Translations under genes and position numbers: made by a program
Source of the DNA: Dehalococcoidia bacterium
GTDB taxonomy: Bacteria > Chloroflexota > Dehalococcoidia > UBA2979
Reading direction: 5' to 3'
Length of the DNA stretch: 36,056 nucleotides
NCBI GenBank assembly: GCA_023228825.1
Contig: JALOAL010000022.1
Coordinates: forward strand, 1-36,056
In this document: piece by piece, positions 24,450-31,687 of the stretch
How the letters are laid out: each line of letters opens with the position of its first letter
Numbering within the stretch: the first letter of the stretch is position 1
Notes under the pieces: generated by a model
Seen by the model: the letters and a program-made list of their open reading frames with translations, nothing else
Databases searched by the model: none
Told to the model about the DNA's origin: nothing

Positions 24450-25126
24450 CGACCGGTGCTCTTCCGTTCCTCCATGATCTTCTCCTGGAGTGCGAGGAAG
24501 GAGTCGATCAGCGCCTCTGGACGCGGGGGACAGCCGGGGACGTAGACGTCCACGGGGATGATCTTGTCCACGCCCTGCAGCACGCGGTCATAGCGGGTGT
24601 AGGGGCCGCCGTTGGTGGCGCAGGCGCCCATGGAGATGACCCACTTGGGGTTCGGCATCTGCTCGTAGAGCAGTTTCACGGCGGGCGCCATCTTCTTGGT
24701 CACCGTGCCGGCCACGATCATCACGTCCGACTGACGCGGCGAGGGCCACGGCACGATGCCGAAGCGGTCCAGGTCGTAGTGCGCCATGTACGTGCCGATC
24801 ATCTCAATCGCGCAGCACGCCAGGCCGAACGTCATGGGCCAGAGCGAGGACTTGCGAGAGGCGGCCAGCACCAGGTCCAGCGGCACCTGCATCACGCCCG
24901 GCAGGATCTGCTTGTAGAGCGCCTTGCCCGGCGTGTGCGGCACGGGGGTGAGCAGCGGCGCCTCCAGCGGGTGCTCGCCCGGAAGGATGACGGGGATCTC
25001 CGGCAGATCCGGGGTGGTGGTGGGGACTTCCGGCGCCGTGGGCGGCGCCTCCGGCGCGTCCGTGGTGGCGACCACGGCGCCCTCCCGATCCCTCGGGTTC
25101 AATTCAGTCTGGGGAGTTACCGCCAT
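24446..25126 (-). CDS. nuoB: NADH-quinone oxidoreductase subunit B with Pro-rich N-terminal extension
   Basis: NuoB carries cluster N2, the last Fe-S centre before quinone. The 226-residue protein has the four ligands C104-C105 (LACCAIE), C169 (GACA) and C199 (VPGCPPRPE). The NuoB fold starts near residue 68. Ahead of it is an extension of about 65 residues rich in Pro, Thr, Ala and Glu, probably disordered; typical NuoB is about 160-180 residues. ATG 25126 is the first Met in frame and overlaps the nuoA stop by 10 nt; a shorter start within the extension cannot be excluded. Confidence 0.94.
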   Translation of the reverse strand: MAVTPQTELNPRDREGAVVATTDAPEAPPTAPEVPTTTPDLPEIPVILPGEHPLEAPLLTPVPHTPGKALYKQILPGVMQVPLDLVLAASRKSSLWPMTFGLACCAIEMIGTYMAHYDLDRFGIVPWPSPRQSDVMIVAGTVTKKMAPAVKLLYEQMPNPKWVISMGACATNGGPYTRYDRVLQGVDKIIPVDVYVPGCPPRPEALIDSFLALQEKIMEERKSTGR

Positions 25127-25491
25127 TGCAGGGCTCCCTTCTTCCAGGCGTAGCCGAGGCCAAGGCCGAGGATGCCGATGAACACGACCATCGACCAGTA
25201 GGCGAATTGCCCGATGCCCATGAAGGACAGCGCCCACGGGAAGATGAACACGGCCTCGACGTCGAACACGACGAAGAGGATTGCATACAGGTAGAACCGC
25301 ATGCCGAAGTTGGTGGAGGCGCGCTGCAGGGGCAGCATGCCACATTCGTAGGTGGTGCCCTTCTCACGCTCCTGGGAGAAGGGGGCGAGCAGCCTGGACC
25401 CGATGAGTGCGGAGAAGACCAGGACGAAGCCGACGATCGCGGCAAGGAGTACCGGCAGGTAGTCAACGTAGAGGGCGTCTGCCTGTGCCAC
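25117..25491 (-). CDS. nuoA: NADH-quinone oxidoreductase subunit A
   Basis: A three-helix membrane subunit near the quinone channel and the first gene of the complex I operon. The 124-residue protein has helices at about 12-32, 65-85 and 92-112. The loop contains the conserved YECGMLPLQRAS, whose Cys is the family's marker residue in the switch loop, and the acidic FDVEAVFIFPWA. It starts at GTG 25491 with AGGAG 5 nt upstream. The leader back to the predicted promoter is about 90 nt. Confidence 0.95.
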   Translation of the reverse strand: MAQADALYVDYLPVLLAAIVGFVLVFSALIGSRLLAPFSQEREKGTTYECGMLPLQRASTNFGMRFYLYAILFVVFDVEAVFIFPWALSFMGIGQFAYWSMVVFIGILGLGLGYAWKKGALQWR

Positions 25492-25585
25492 CGGGACTCC
25501 TCGTCAAGCGCCCGTACCGACGGGGACGTCCGCGGGGCGGACGTGCGAAAACGGCCGCCGCATGGCGCCATCCCGTCGGTTTCGG

Positions 25586-25614
25586 AACCTATCAGCAGGG
25601 TTAGACAGCGTCAA
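25586..25614 (-). promoter_or_regulatory. Predicted sigma70-type promoter of the nuo operon
   Basis: On the minus strand TTGACG (25614-25609) and TAGGTT (25591-25586) are separated by 17 nt. The -35 matches 5 of 6 consensus bases and the -10 matches 3 of 6. It lies about 95 nt upstream of the nuoA start, with no gene between. Confidence 0.5.
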
Positions 25615-25635
25615 CGAATGCACGTTCACGCTGTC
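25604..25635. repeat. 32-nt near-perfect palindrome over the nuo promoter
   Basis: GACAGCGT (25604-25611) pairs with ACGCTGTC (25628-25635), and inside it AACG (25613-25616) pairs with CGTT (25623-25626) around a 6-nt centre. There is one C:C mismatch between the two stem parts. It covers the predicted -35 box of the nuo promoter, a position suited to a repressor or redox-responsive regulator. Confidence 0.7.
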
Positions 25636-25857
25636 AGGCTAAGGCCTGGGCGTGCTATGGGCGTCCTCTCCACGGGCTGGGGCGGGGGGAATACCCCGGT
25701 TTCTTCGCCGTTCATGCACAGGCGTAATGCCAGCGGCGCTTCACGGCATGATCCGCCGGGTATTCGGGGGAACCGCCGCTGCGGGCCGGGTGTAGAGGGG
25801 ACGTAGACGCTCCGCACCTGCGGGAGCGCTGCCTGACCGCCACCGGAAGGATCGCCC

Positions 25858-26481
25858 GTGTCCACTCTCGCACTTGCCCGCTCTCACCGCCCCCTGTTCG
25901 GCGCGCTCGCCATGGGCCAAGGCCTGACGCGCGCCGTGGTCGCGGTCGTGCTCGCCAGCGCGTTCCTGGGGCTCACGGCCCAGGTCAGCATTGCGCTGCA
26001 CGTGGGGCCGGTACCGGTCTCCGGGCAGACGCTGGGCGTGCTGCTGGTGGGCAGTGCGCTCGGGTGGAGGCTGGGCATGCTGGCGGTGCTGGCCTACCTG
26101 GGCCAGGGCCTGGCGGGGCTGCCGGTCTTCGCGGGCGGAGGCGCGGGGTGGGTGGTGCTCTCCGGCCCCACCGGCGGCTACCTGGCCGGCTTCGTGCTGG
26201 CTGCGGGCCTGGTGGGCTTCCTGGCGGAGCGGGGTTGGGACCGCCGGCCGCTCTCGATGGCCCTCGCCATGACGCTGGGCACCACGGTGATCATCCTCTG
26301 CGGCGTGGTGCGCCTGAGCGCCTTCGTGGGCTGGGAGCAGGTGTGGGCCGCGGGCGTGCAGCCCTTCCTGGCCGGCGACGTGCTGAAGGTGGCGCTCGCC
26401 TCCGGCCTGCTGCCCGGCGCCTGGTGGCTGCGTCGCGCCCTGGGTGGCCCGGCGGGCGCAGAGGACGACCGCACGCGCTGA
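25858..26481 (+). CDS. bioY: BioY-family biotin transporter substrate-binding subunit
   Basis: BioY is the membrane S component that binds biotin and works alone or with an ECF energising module. The 207-residue protein has about six helices. It carries the family features VGPVPVSGQTLGVLLVGSAL, YLGQGLAGLPVFAGGGAGW and SGPTGGYLAGFVLAA. The GTG start at 25858 has GGAAGG upstream. No bioMN (ATPase/transmembrane) genes and no biotin synthesis genes are adjacent, so it probably uses a shared ECF module or functions alone. It is followed by a strong stem-loop. Confidence 0.93.
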   Translation: MSTLALARSHRPLFGALAMGQGLTRAVVAVVLASAFLGLTAQVSIALHVGPVPVSGQTLGVLLVGSALGWRLGMLAVLAYLGQGLAGLPVFAGGGAGWVVLSGPTGGYLAGFVLAAGLVGFLAERGWDRRPLSMALAMTLGTTVIILCGVVRLSAFVGWEQVWAAGVQPFLAGDVLKVALASGLLPGAWWLRRALGGPAGAEDDRTR

Positions 26482-26519
26482 GGTTCGCGCGTCTCGGAGC
26501 GCTCCCTCCGTTGGTGACA

Positions 26520-26549
26520 GGCAACGTCCGGGCTCTCCCGGACGTTGTC
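26520..26549 (+). terminator. Stem-loop terminator after bioY
   Basis: CAACGTCCGGG (26522-26532) and CCCGGACGTTG (26537-26547) form a perfect 11-bp stem with loop CTCT, extended by a G-U and a G-C pair. It lies 38 nt after the bioY stop and before the next gene. Confidence 0.75.
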
Positions 26550-26571
26550 CGTCCTAAGGGGAGGGCTCGCC

Positions 26572-27138
26572 GTGCGTCTGCCATCCGTCCACGCGGTCCA
26601 AACAGTCATGCTCGGCGCCCTGCTCGCGATCGCGGGGTGTCTCGCGCTGCCCGCAGCGGCGCTCGCGCAGAGCGGGCCCGCGCTGACGCTGCCCTCCTAC
26701 GCGGTGTGCGGCACTGACCTGACGCTGCATGGCGCGGGCTTCCCGGCGGACGCACGGCTGATGATCTTCGCGACGCGCACCCAGCCGCCTTCGGACGGGG
26801 GGCTGGAGGTCGCGCGGCTCTCCTCGGACGCGGCAGGCCGCATGCAGGCCACCCTGCCGAGTCATGCGCTGACGTCACAGTGCCGCGAGGGCGCCACGTT
26901 CATGCTTGCCGCCGTTCGCAGCGAGGGCGGCAAGCCCGTGGGTGAGGCGCTGGCCTCTACGCGCATCACGTTCGAGTCGCCCACGCCTGCCACGTCGGGC
27001 TTCGGGGCGCCTGGTGGCGGGGAGTCGCAGACGAACCCGCTGCTCTACGTGCTGGCGGTGATCATCGGCGTGACGCTGCTGCGCTCGCGGCCGTGGACGG
27101 GCGACACGGCCTCCGCGCTGGTGGAGCGCGAGGACTGA
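26572..27138 (+). CDS. Exported hypothetical protein with C-terminal membrane anchor
   Basis: A 188-residue protein with an N-terminal signal peptide (hydrophobic core TVMLGALLAIAGCLALPAAA, cleavage likely after ALA near residue 32). An extracytoplasmic beta-type domain follows, then a linker rich in Gly/Ser/Pro and a C-terminal helix (NPLLYVLAVIIGVTLL). Two cysteines (about 46 and 104) may form a disulfide. The segment YAVCGTDLTLHGAGFPADARL resembles the start of an Ig-like/IPT beta-sandwich, but this is a weak impression. GTG 26572 is chosen because AGGGGAGGG lies 6 nt upstream. No family recognised. It is convergent with the second nuoD. Confidence 0.75.
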   Translation: MRLPSVHAVQTVMLGALLAIAGCLALPAAALAQSGPALTLPSYAVCGTDLTLHGAGFPADARLMIFATRTQPPSDGGLEVARLSSDAAGRMQATLPSHALTSQCREGATFMLAAVRSEGGKPVGEALASTRITFESPTPATSGFGAPGGGESQTNPLLYVLAVIIGVTLLRSRPWTGDTASALVERED

Positions 27139-27157
27139 GCGCGAGGCGGCGACCGGA

Positions 27158-28306
27158 CTACCGGTCGCACTCGCAGAGGACGATGTCCAGCGAGCCCAGG
27201 ATGATGATGGCGTCCGCGACGTACTGGCCCACGCTCATCGCCTTCAGCGCCTGCAGGTTGGAGAAGGACGAACTGCGGATCTTGAGGCGGTGGGGGCGGT
27301 TGCCCCCCCTGCTCACCAGGTAGATGCCGTACTCGCCTCGAGGCGCCTCGGTGCGCAGGTAGACCTCGCCCGGTGGGGTGCGCAGCATGCGCGGGAAGCG
27401 CTCTGGCATGATCGGCCCGCGATCCGGCAGGCGCTCCAGGCACTGCTCGATGATGCGGACGGACTCCTTCATCTCCAGCAGGCGGCAGTAGTAGCGGTCG
27501 AAGACGTCGCCGGTGGCGCCGGTGATGACGTCCCACTCCACGTCGTCATACTTCAGGTACGGCTCGTCCCGCCGGATGTCCATGGGCACCCCGAACGAGC
27601 GCAGCACCGGCCCGCTGAGGCCGTAGTCAATGGCGTCCTCCACCGGGATGACGCCTACGCCCTTTGTGCGGGCGATGAAGATCTCGTTGTCGGTGAGCAG
27701 CCGGTCAAAGTCCTGGATGCCCTGGCGGACGACCTTCAGCACCTGGTGGCTGCGTTCCTTGAAGTTGACCGGCACGTCCCACGCCAGGCCTCCGGCGCGG
27801 AAGTACGAGTACATCACTCGCTCGCCGGAGATCTCCTCCAGCAGGTCGATGATCGCCTCGCGGTGCACCCACGCGTAGATCATCGGCGTGGCGAACACGC
27901 CGACGTCGATCCCGAACGCGCCCATGAACAGGAAGTGCGAGGTGAGGCGGTTGAACTCCACCAGGATCATGCGGATCCAGTCGGCGCGCTCCGGCACCTG
28001 GACATCCGCGAGGCGCTCCACGGCCATGACGTAGGAGAGTTCGGCGTTGAGTTGGCCCAGGTACTCCGTGCGGTCCATGTAGCCAATGCCCTGGCGGTAG
28101 TCCATGGTCTCGCTGAGTTTTTCGCCGCCGCGGTGCATGTAGCCGATGTAAGGGATCAGGTCGCGCACCACCTCGCCGTCCACGGACAGCACCATGCGGA
28201 AGACGCCATGGGTGGAGGGGTGCTGCGGGCCCACGTTGAGCAGGATGTCCCGCGTCTCGAACTCTTCTTCGCCGTAGGTGGCTGGGGTCCCCGGGGTGGT
28301 CGCCAT
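27158..28306 (-). CDS. nuoD: Second, stand-alone NuoD (49-kDa subunit) paralogue
   Basis: A 382-residue full-length NuoD. It aligns with the operon copy at 22777-23904 without visible gaps over nearly the whole length, at roughly three quarters identity by eye. It keeps GPQHPSTHGVFRMVL, MDRTEYLGQLNAELSYV, SHFLFMGAFGIDVG and LGSLDIVLCECDR, so it should be able to build a quinone site. It differs in the N-terminus (MATTPGTPATYGEEEFETRD) and at scattered positions. No other nuo gene adjoins it. ATG 28306 is preferred (AAGG upstream); ATG 28342 is possible. It could replace NuoD under other conditions, serve another complex, or be a recent duplicate. Confidence 0.93.
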   Translation of the reverse strand: MATTPGTPATYGEEEFETRDILLNVGPQHPSTHGVFRMVLSVDGEVVRDLIPYIGYMHRGGEKLSETMDYRQGIGYMDRTEYLGQLNAELSYVMAVERLADVQVPERADWIRMILVEFNRLTSHFLFMGAFGIDVGVFATPMIYAWVHREAIIDLLEEISGERVMYSYFRAGGLAWDVPVNFKERSHQVLKVVRQGIQDFDRLLTDNEIFIARTKGVGVIPVEDAIDYGLSGPVLRSFGVPMDIRRDEPYLKYDDVEWDVITGATGDVFDRYYCRLLEMKESVRIIEQCLERLPDRGPIMPERFPRMLRTPPGEVYLRTEAPRGEYGIYLVSRGGNRPHRLKIRSSSFSNLQALKAMSVGQYVADAIIILGSLDIVLCECDR

Positions 28307-28474
28307 CGCGCGACCTTGCTCTGGCGTCACCACGCAACGCATAACCGTGCGCCAGCGGACGTGGCGAGGCCGTAACGACGGGCGCCGCAGCGCGCAGACG
28401 CAGCGCCCCCGGCCGGGCTCTCTTCGGCAGGGGGGCTGCGGTGGGCGGCTCTCCGTCCCGAGGGCGGGTCGTGG

Positions 28475-29095
28475 CTAGTCGATACGCAGCACGACCGAGC
28501 CGTGCACCTCCACCTCGTCCGGCTCCAGGCCCTCCAGGCATTCGCTGATGATCTGGTCGGGCGGGCAGACGCTGGGGTCCTTCGGCGAGACGCCGGCCGA
28601 GACGAGCACCTGGTCTTCGCCCTTCTCGTAGACGCTGGCGGTGCCGGTGGGGCCGTCCGCGGCGTACTGGATGTCTTCTGTCCAGCCGTCCGCCTCCAGC
28701 GCGCCGCGCAGCGCCTGGGCGACCTCCACGAACGTGGGGAGTTCGTCCGCGTCGCCTGTCACCAGCACGCGGCAGCCCTGGCCCACAAGCGACCCGGCCT
28801 CGAACGCGGTGGCGTCTCGGAGCAGCGTGGCGTCCGGGAACGCCCCCGCCACGAGCCGCTCGATGCCGTCGCAGGCCGAGGGGTCCACGTCCTGCGCAGC
28901 GTCCTCGCCGCCCCCGCCCGTGACCGGCGTGGCGGTGGGCGCCTCGGTGACGGTCTCGGTGGCGGTCTCGGTCGCAGTCGGAGTGGGGGTGGGGTCGTCC
29001 TCGGAACAGGCGAGGAGCAGCAGGCTTGCGGTCAAGGCAACGCCGAGGCTGATGCGCTTCATGGCACGTGTCAGAGACATGGTCTGGGGTTCCAT
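28475..29095 (-). CDS. Putative lipoprotein with Thr/Pro linker
   Basis: A 206-residue exported lipoprotein. The hydrophobic stretch LGVALTASLLLLAC ends in a lipobox, with the lipid-modified Cys followed by SEDD. Then comes a spacer of T/P/E repeats (TPTPTATETATETVTEAPT), a Gly run, and a globular domain with three or four Cys (ACDGIERL, QGCRVLV, VCPPDQIISECLEG) that may form disulfides. The domain is not recognised. The start is uncertain: ATG 29095, 29080 and 29062 are in frame, and the last gives the most typical lipoprotein N-terminus (MKRIS). The acidic linker suggests a surface location. Confidence 0.75.
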   Translation of the reverse strand: MEPQTMSLTRAMKRISLGVALTASLLLLACSEDDPTPTPTATETATETVTEAPTATPVTGGGGEDAAQDVDPSACDGIERLVAGAFPDATLLRDATAFEAGSLVGQGCRVLVTGDADELPTFVEVAQALRGALEADGWTEDIQYAADGPTGTASVYEKGEDQVLVSAGVSPKDPSVCPPDQIISECLEGLEPDEVEVHGSVVLRID

Positions 29096-29204
29096 CCTAA
29101 TTTCCTGCACTGGCCAATGTTCGTGCACTGGCGTGCGGGCGGGGCGCCCGCTGGAGAGAGAACGCCGGCGCGGGGACTTTCGTTCCGGCGCCCGCTCCGA
29201 TCGG

Positions 29205-29246
29205 TTGCTGCTGGCTATCGATTGCTGCTGGCTATCGGTTGCTGGC
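29205..29246. repeat. 17-bp tandem repeat spanning the DUF2203 stop codon
   Basis: TTGCTGCTGGCTATCGA (29205-29221) is followed by TTGCTGCTGGCTATCGG (29222-29238) and a partial third copy to 29246. The minus-strand stop codon of the DUF2203 gene (29232-29234) lies in the second unit. Confidence 0.8.
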
Positions 29247-29558
29247 GGCCTGTCCCGGGAGGTCGGCGATGCGCTGGCGGCCGGAGAAGCCGGTCGAGCG
29301 CGGGTGCCACCAGCCGATCTCGTCCTCGCCGGACTGCCAGCACCAGTAGGCCTCCACGGCGCCCATGGTGCTGTCCACCGTGGTGGGAAAGTCAATCAGC
29401 CCTCGGGCGATGTCCTTCACCTCCACGCCCGCGCCCAGGATTGCCATCAGGTCATCCCGTGAGAGCGGGGCGTCCAGGCCGTCCGGCGCGGTGGAGCGGA
29501 GCGCGGCCAGGATGCTGCGCGCCTCCTGGAGGGTGAACTCGCCGGTGTCTGCGTCCAT
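29232..29558 (-). CDS. DUF2203-family protein
   Basis: A 108-residue protein matching the DUF2203 pattern: a helical N-terminus beginning with an acidic FTLQEARSILAALR, then GVEVKDIARGLIDFPTTVD, and the late signature AYWCWQSGEDEIGWWHPRSTGFSGRQ. In family members this last part reads LCWxxGExxIxxWHxxxxGFxGR. The function of the family is unknown; members occur in Chloroflexota, Actinobacteria, cyanobacteria and Deinococcus relatives. Length is slightly shorter than typical (about 120-130). The ATG at 29558 fits the family start. Confidence 0.82.
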   Translation of the reverse strand: MDADTGEFTLQEARSILAALRSTAPDGLDAPLSRDDLMAILGAGVEVKDIARGLIDFPTTVDSTMGAVEAYWCWQSGEDEIGWWHPRSTGFSGRQRIADLPGQAASNR

Positions 29559-29650
29559 GCAGCCAATCTAGCCCCTCGCCGGCGGCCACACCCGGCGCGA
29601 CGCGGGACCGCGCCCGCTATCCGCTACCCTGCGGCGCGAGACGGACGGAC

Positions 29651-29695
29651 ATTCACTGCCGGTACGGGCACTACCGGAGCGGGCACTACCGGCAC
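29651..29695. repeat. Three 15-bp tandem units upstream of the MBL hydrolase gene
   Basis: Units at 29651-29665, 29666-29680 and 29681-29695 share the core CACTRCCGG; the last two carry GGGCACTACCGG. The array lies in the gap before the plus-strand metallo-beta-lactamase gene. Confidence 0.7.
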
Positions 29696-29735
29696 CGGGC
29701 CTTGTCGGTATGGCAGGCATGAGAAGGAGACTGCG

Positions 29736-30380
29736 GTGACACAGGTCTACTCCGACAAGCAGATCACCATTGAGTCGTTCGAGAACCTGGGGCGCCTGGG
29801 CAACAACTGCTACGTGCTGCGCTCGCCGCAGGACCCCGGGGTCACCATCGTGGACGTGCCGGAGGGCATTGAGGCGGTGATCGAGGCGCTGGGCGACGAG
29901 CCGATCGAGCGGATCGTGGTGACGCACTCGCACTTCGACCACTGGCAGGGGTTCGACGTGCTGCGGGCGCACACGGACGCCCCCGTCTACGCCGGCGCGC
30001 AGGAGACGAACCTGGAGGCGTCACGCAACATCCAGCCGCTGGAAGACGGCGAGGTCTTCCACGTGGGCTCGGCGCAGGTGCAGGTGATCCACGCGCCCGG
30101 CCACACGCCGGGCTCGATCTGCCTGCTGGCGCAGAAGGCGCTGCTGACGGGGGACACGCTGTTCCCCGGCGGGCCCGGCCGCACCCGCACGCCGGAGGAC
30201 CTGCGGACGCTCATCAACTCGATCACCACGCGCCTCTACGTGCTGGAGCCGGAGACGGCCGTCCTCCCCGGCCACGGCGCCACCACGACGCTGGAGGAGT
30301 CCAGGCGGGAGTACGAGGTGTTCGCCAGCAAGGAGCACCCGGAGGACCTCGCCGGCGACGTCCTGTGGCTGGAGTCGTAG
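29736..30380 (+). CDS. Metallo-beta-lactamase-fold hydrolase (glyoxalase II-like)
   Basis: A 214-residue cytoplasmic metallohydrolase. It has the binuclear zinc motif HSHFDHW (H64, H66, D68, H69), a second ligand block VIHAPGHTPGSICLL, the bridging Asp in ALLTGDTLFPGGPGR and the last His in LPGHGATTTL. Architecture and size fit the small single-domain MBL hydrolases that cleave thioesters or lactones. The GTG start at 29736 has AAGGAGA 5 nt upstream. It lies about 140 nt upstream of a second, larger MBL-fold gene in the same direction. Substrate unknown. Confidence 0.88.
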   Translation: MTQVYSDKQITIESFENLGRLGNNCYVLRSPQDPGVTIVDVPEGIEAVIEALGDEPIERIVVTHSHFDHWQGFDVLRAHTDAPVYAGAQETNLEASRNIQPLEDGEVFHVGSAQVQVIHAPGHTPGSICLLAQKALLTGDTLFPGGPGRTRTPEDLRTLINSITTRLYVLEPETAVLPGHGATTTLEESRREYEVFASKEHPEDLAGDVLWLES

Positions 30381-30409
30381 GTCCGGCGGAGTCCCAGGCT
30401 GTGGCGGAG

Positions 30410-30441
30410 GCAGGGGCTCTGGCAGGAGCAGGGGCTCTGGC
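30410..30441. repeat. GCAGGGGCTCTGGC duplicated between two MBL genes
   Basis: The 14-mer occurs at 30410-30423 and 30428-30441, an 18-bp period, in the gap after the first MBL gene. Confidence 0.6.
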
Positions 30442-30517
30442 GGGGTTCGGGCATCCACTACCATCGGGGCAATTCGGCGACGGTTCGGCGTCGGGACGAT
30501 TCGGCAAGGGGTGAGGC

Positions 30518-31624
30518 ATGGCCAGAAGCAATCGCAAGTCGCGCCGGCGGCTGTCGACCGCCTCGGGGTTGGCGGCGCGGGCGCGGAAGTCGCTGACTGC
30601 GGCGGCACAGACTGCGCGCCAGCGTGTGCGGCCCACCGACGGCGCCGGGCCGGCGCCGCAGGACACCGAGCCGACGGTCCAGACCTCCGTGCGGGAGATC
30701 AACGACCACCTGCTCCAGCACGTGGTGGTGGTGCGCCAGTTCTCCAAGACCTTCCCCACCTCCAACGTCTGGATCCTGCGCGACGGCAACGAGGCGGCGC
30801 TGATCGACGCTGGCTTCGGGGACGACCTCTGCATCGAGACGCGCCGCAAGTTCTTCGAGGGCGAGGGCTCCAACCTCAACGTGGGCACGATCGCCTTCAC
30901 GCACCACCACTCGGACCACACCTCGGGCGGACGGCGGCTGCGCGAGATCCTGCGCGCCAACACCGCCATCAACCCCATTGACGAGGCGCTCCTCCACACC
31001 CCCTCCACCACCGCGGGCACGCAGAACGACGACCTGCCGGATGACAGGGACCTGGCGGAGCGCGCCGCCCAGTGGCGTGAGGAGGCGCTGAACACGCCCA
31101 TCGACGTCCCGCTCTCGGACGGGGACACGTTCAAGGTGGGCGGCCTCACGGTGCGCGCGGTGCACACCCCCGGCCACACCGCCGGCCACAACTGCTACTT
31201 CGTGGAAGAGACCATGACGCTCTTCACCGGCGACAACGTGCTGGGCGTGGGCACGAGCGCGATCGGCCCGCCTCCCCATGGCGACATGCAGGCCTACCTG
31301 GACTCGCTGGTGCGGATGCGGGAACTGCAGAGCAAGTTGTTCGCCCCCGGCCACGGCCCGGTGGTGGAAGCGACCGACCTCAAGATCCAGGAGTTGCTGG
31401 ACCACCGAGCCACGCGCGACCGCCAGATCATCGACCTGATCGACCACGGCTACACCACGGACCGGCAGATCCGGCGCTCCCTGTACCCGGAGATCCAGAA
31501 GGGCCTCCGCCGCGCTGCCGGTGGCCAGGTGCGCGCCCACCTGGCGCGGATGGTGGGCCAGGGCATCGTGCGCGTGGAGGAAGACCCGGACGCGAAGGTC
31601 TGGAAGGTCGAACTCACCAAGTAG
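30518..31624 (+). CDS. MBL-fold hydrolase with C-terminal winged helix (LACTB2-like)
   Basis: A 368-residue protein in two parts. After a basic, probably disordered N-terminal tail (about 1-55), an MBL domain has the zinc motif HHHSDH (H129, H131, D133, H134), VRAVHTPGHTAGHNCYF, TLFTGDNVLG and LFAPGHGPVV. From about residue 285 a small domain (ELLDHRATRDRQIIDLIDHG to GQVRAHLARMVGQGIVRVEE) matches the winged helix found at the end of LACTB2-type proteins, several of which act on RNA or thioesters. The ATG at 30518 follows GGGGTGAGG. The basic tail is an unusual addition and might help nucleic acid binding. Confidence 0.86.
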   Translation: MARSNRKSRRRLSTASGLAARARKSLTAAAQTARQRVRPTDGAGPAPQDTEPTVQTSVREINDHLLQHVVVVRQFSKTFPTSNVWILRDGNEAALIDAGFGDDLCIETRRKFFEGEGSNLNVGTIAFTHHHSDHTSGGRRLREILRANTAINPIDEALLHTPSTTAGTQNDDLPDDRDLAERAAQWREEALNTPIDVPLSDGDTFKVGGLTVRAVHTPGHTAGHNCYFVEETMTLFTGDNVLGVGTSAIGPPPHGDMQAYLDSLVRMRELQSKLFAPGHGPVVEATDLKIQELLDHRATRDRQIIDLIDHGYTTDRQIRRSLYPEIQKGLRRAAGGQVRAHLARMVGQGIVRVEEDPDAKVWKVELTK

Positions 31625-31687
31625 GGCGGTTGAGGACGTGCGGGGCGATAGCACCGGGTGTCCGAGGGCGCACGGCCTGACGGCGCG

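Larger units (their letters stand above)
25492..25857. other. Divergent promoter region between nuoA and bioY
   Basis: This 366-nt stretch has no supportable gene. Towards nuoA it holds the -35/-10 pair and a palindrome near 25.6 kb. Towards bioY it holds the ribosome binding site GGAAGG just before the GTG at 25858. No BirA-type biotin operator and no known riboswitch could be recognised. Confidence 0.55.

Noticed and set aside
25492..25857. Biotin (BirA) operator or riboswitch upstream of bioY
   Set aside because: No BirA-type palindrome or known aptamer core could be recognised. The palindrome present overlaps the nuo promoter instead.
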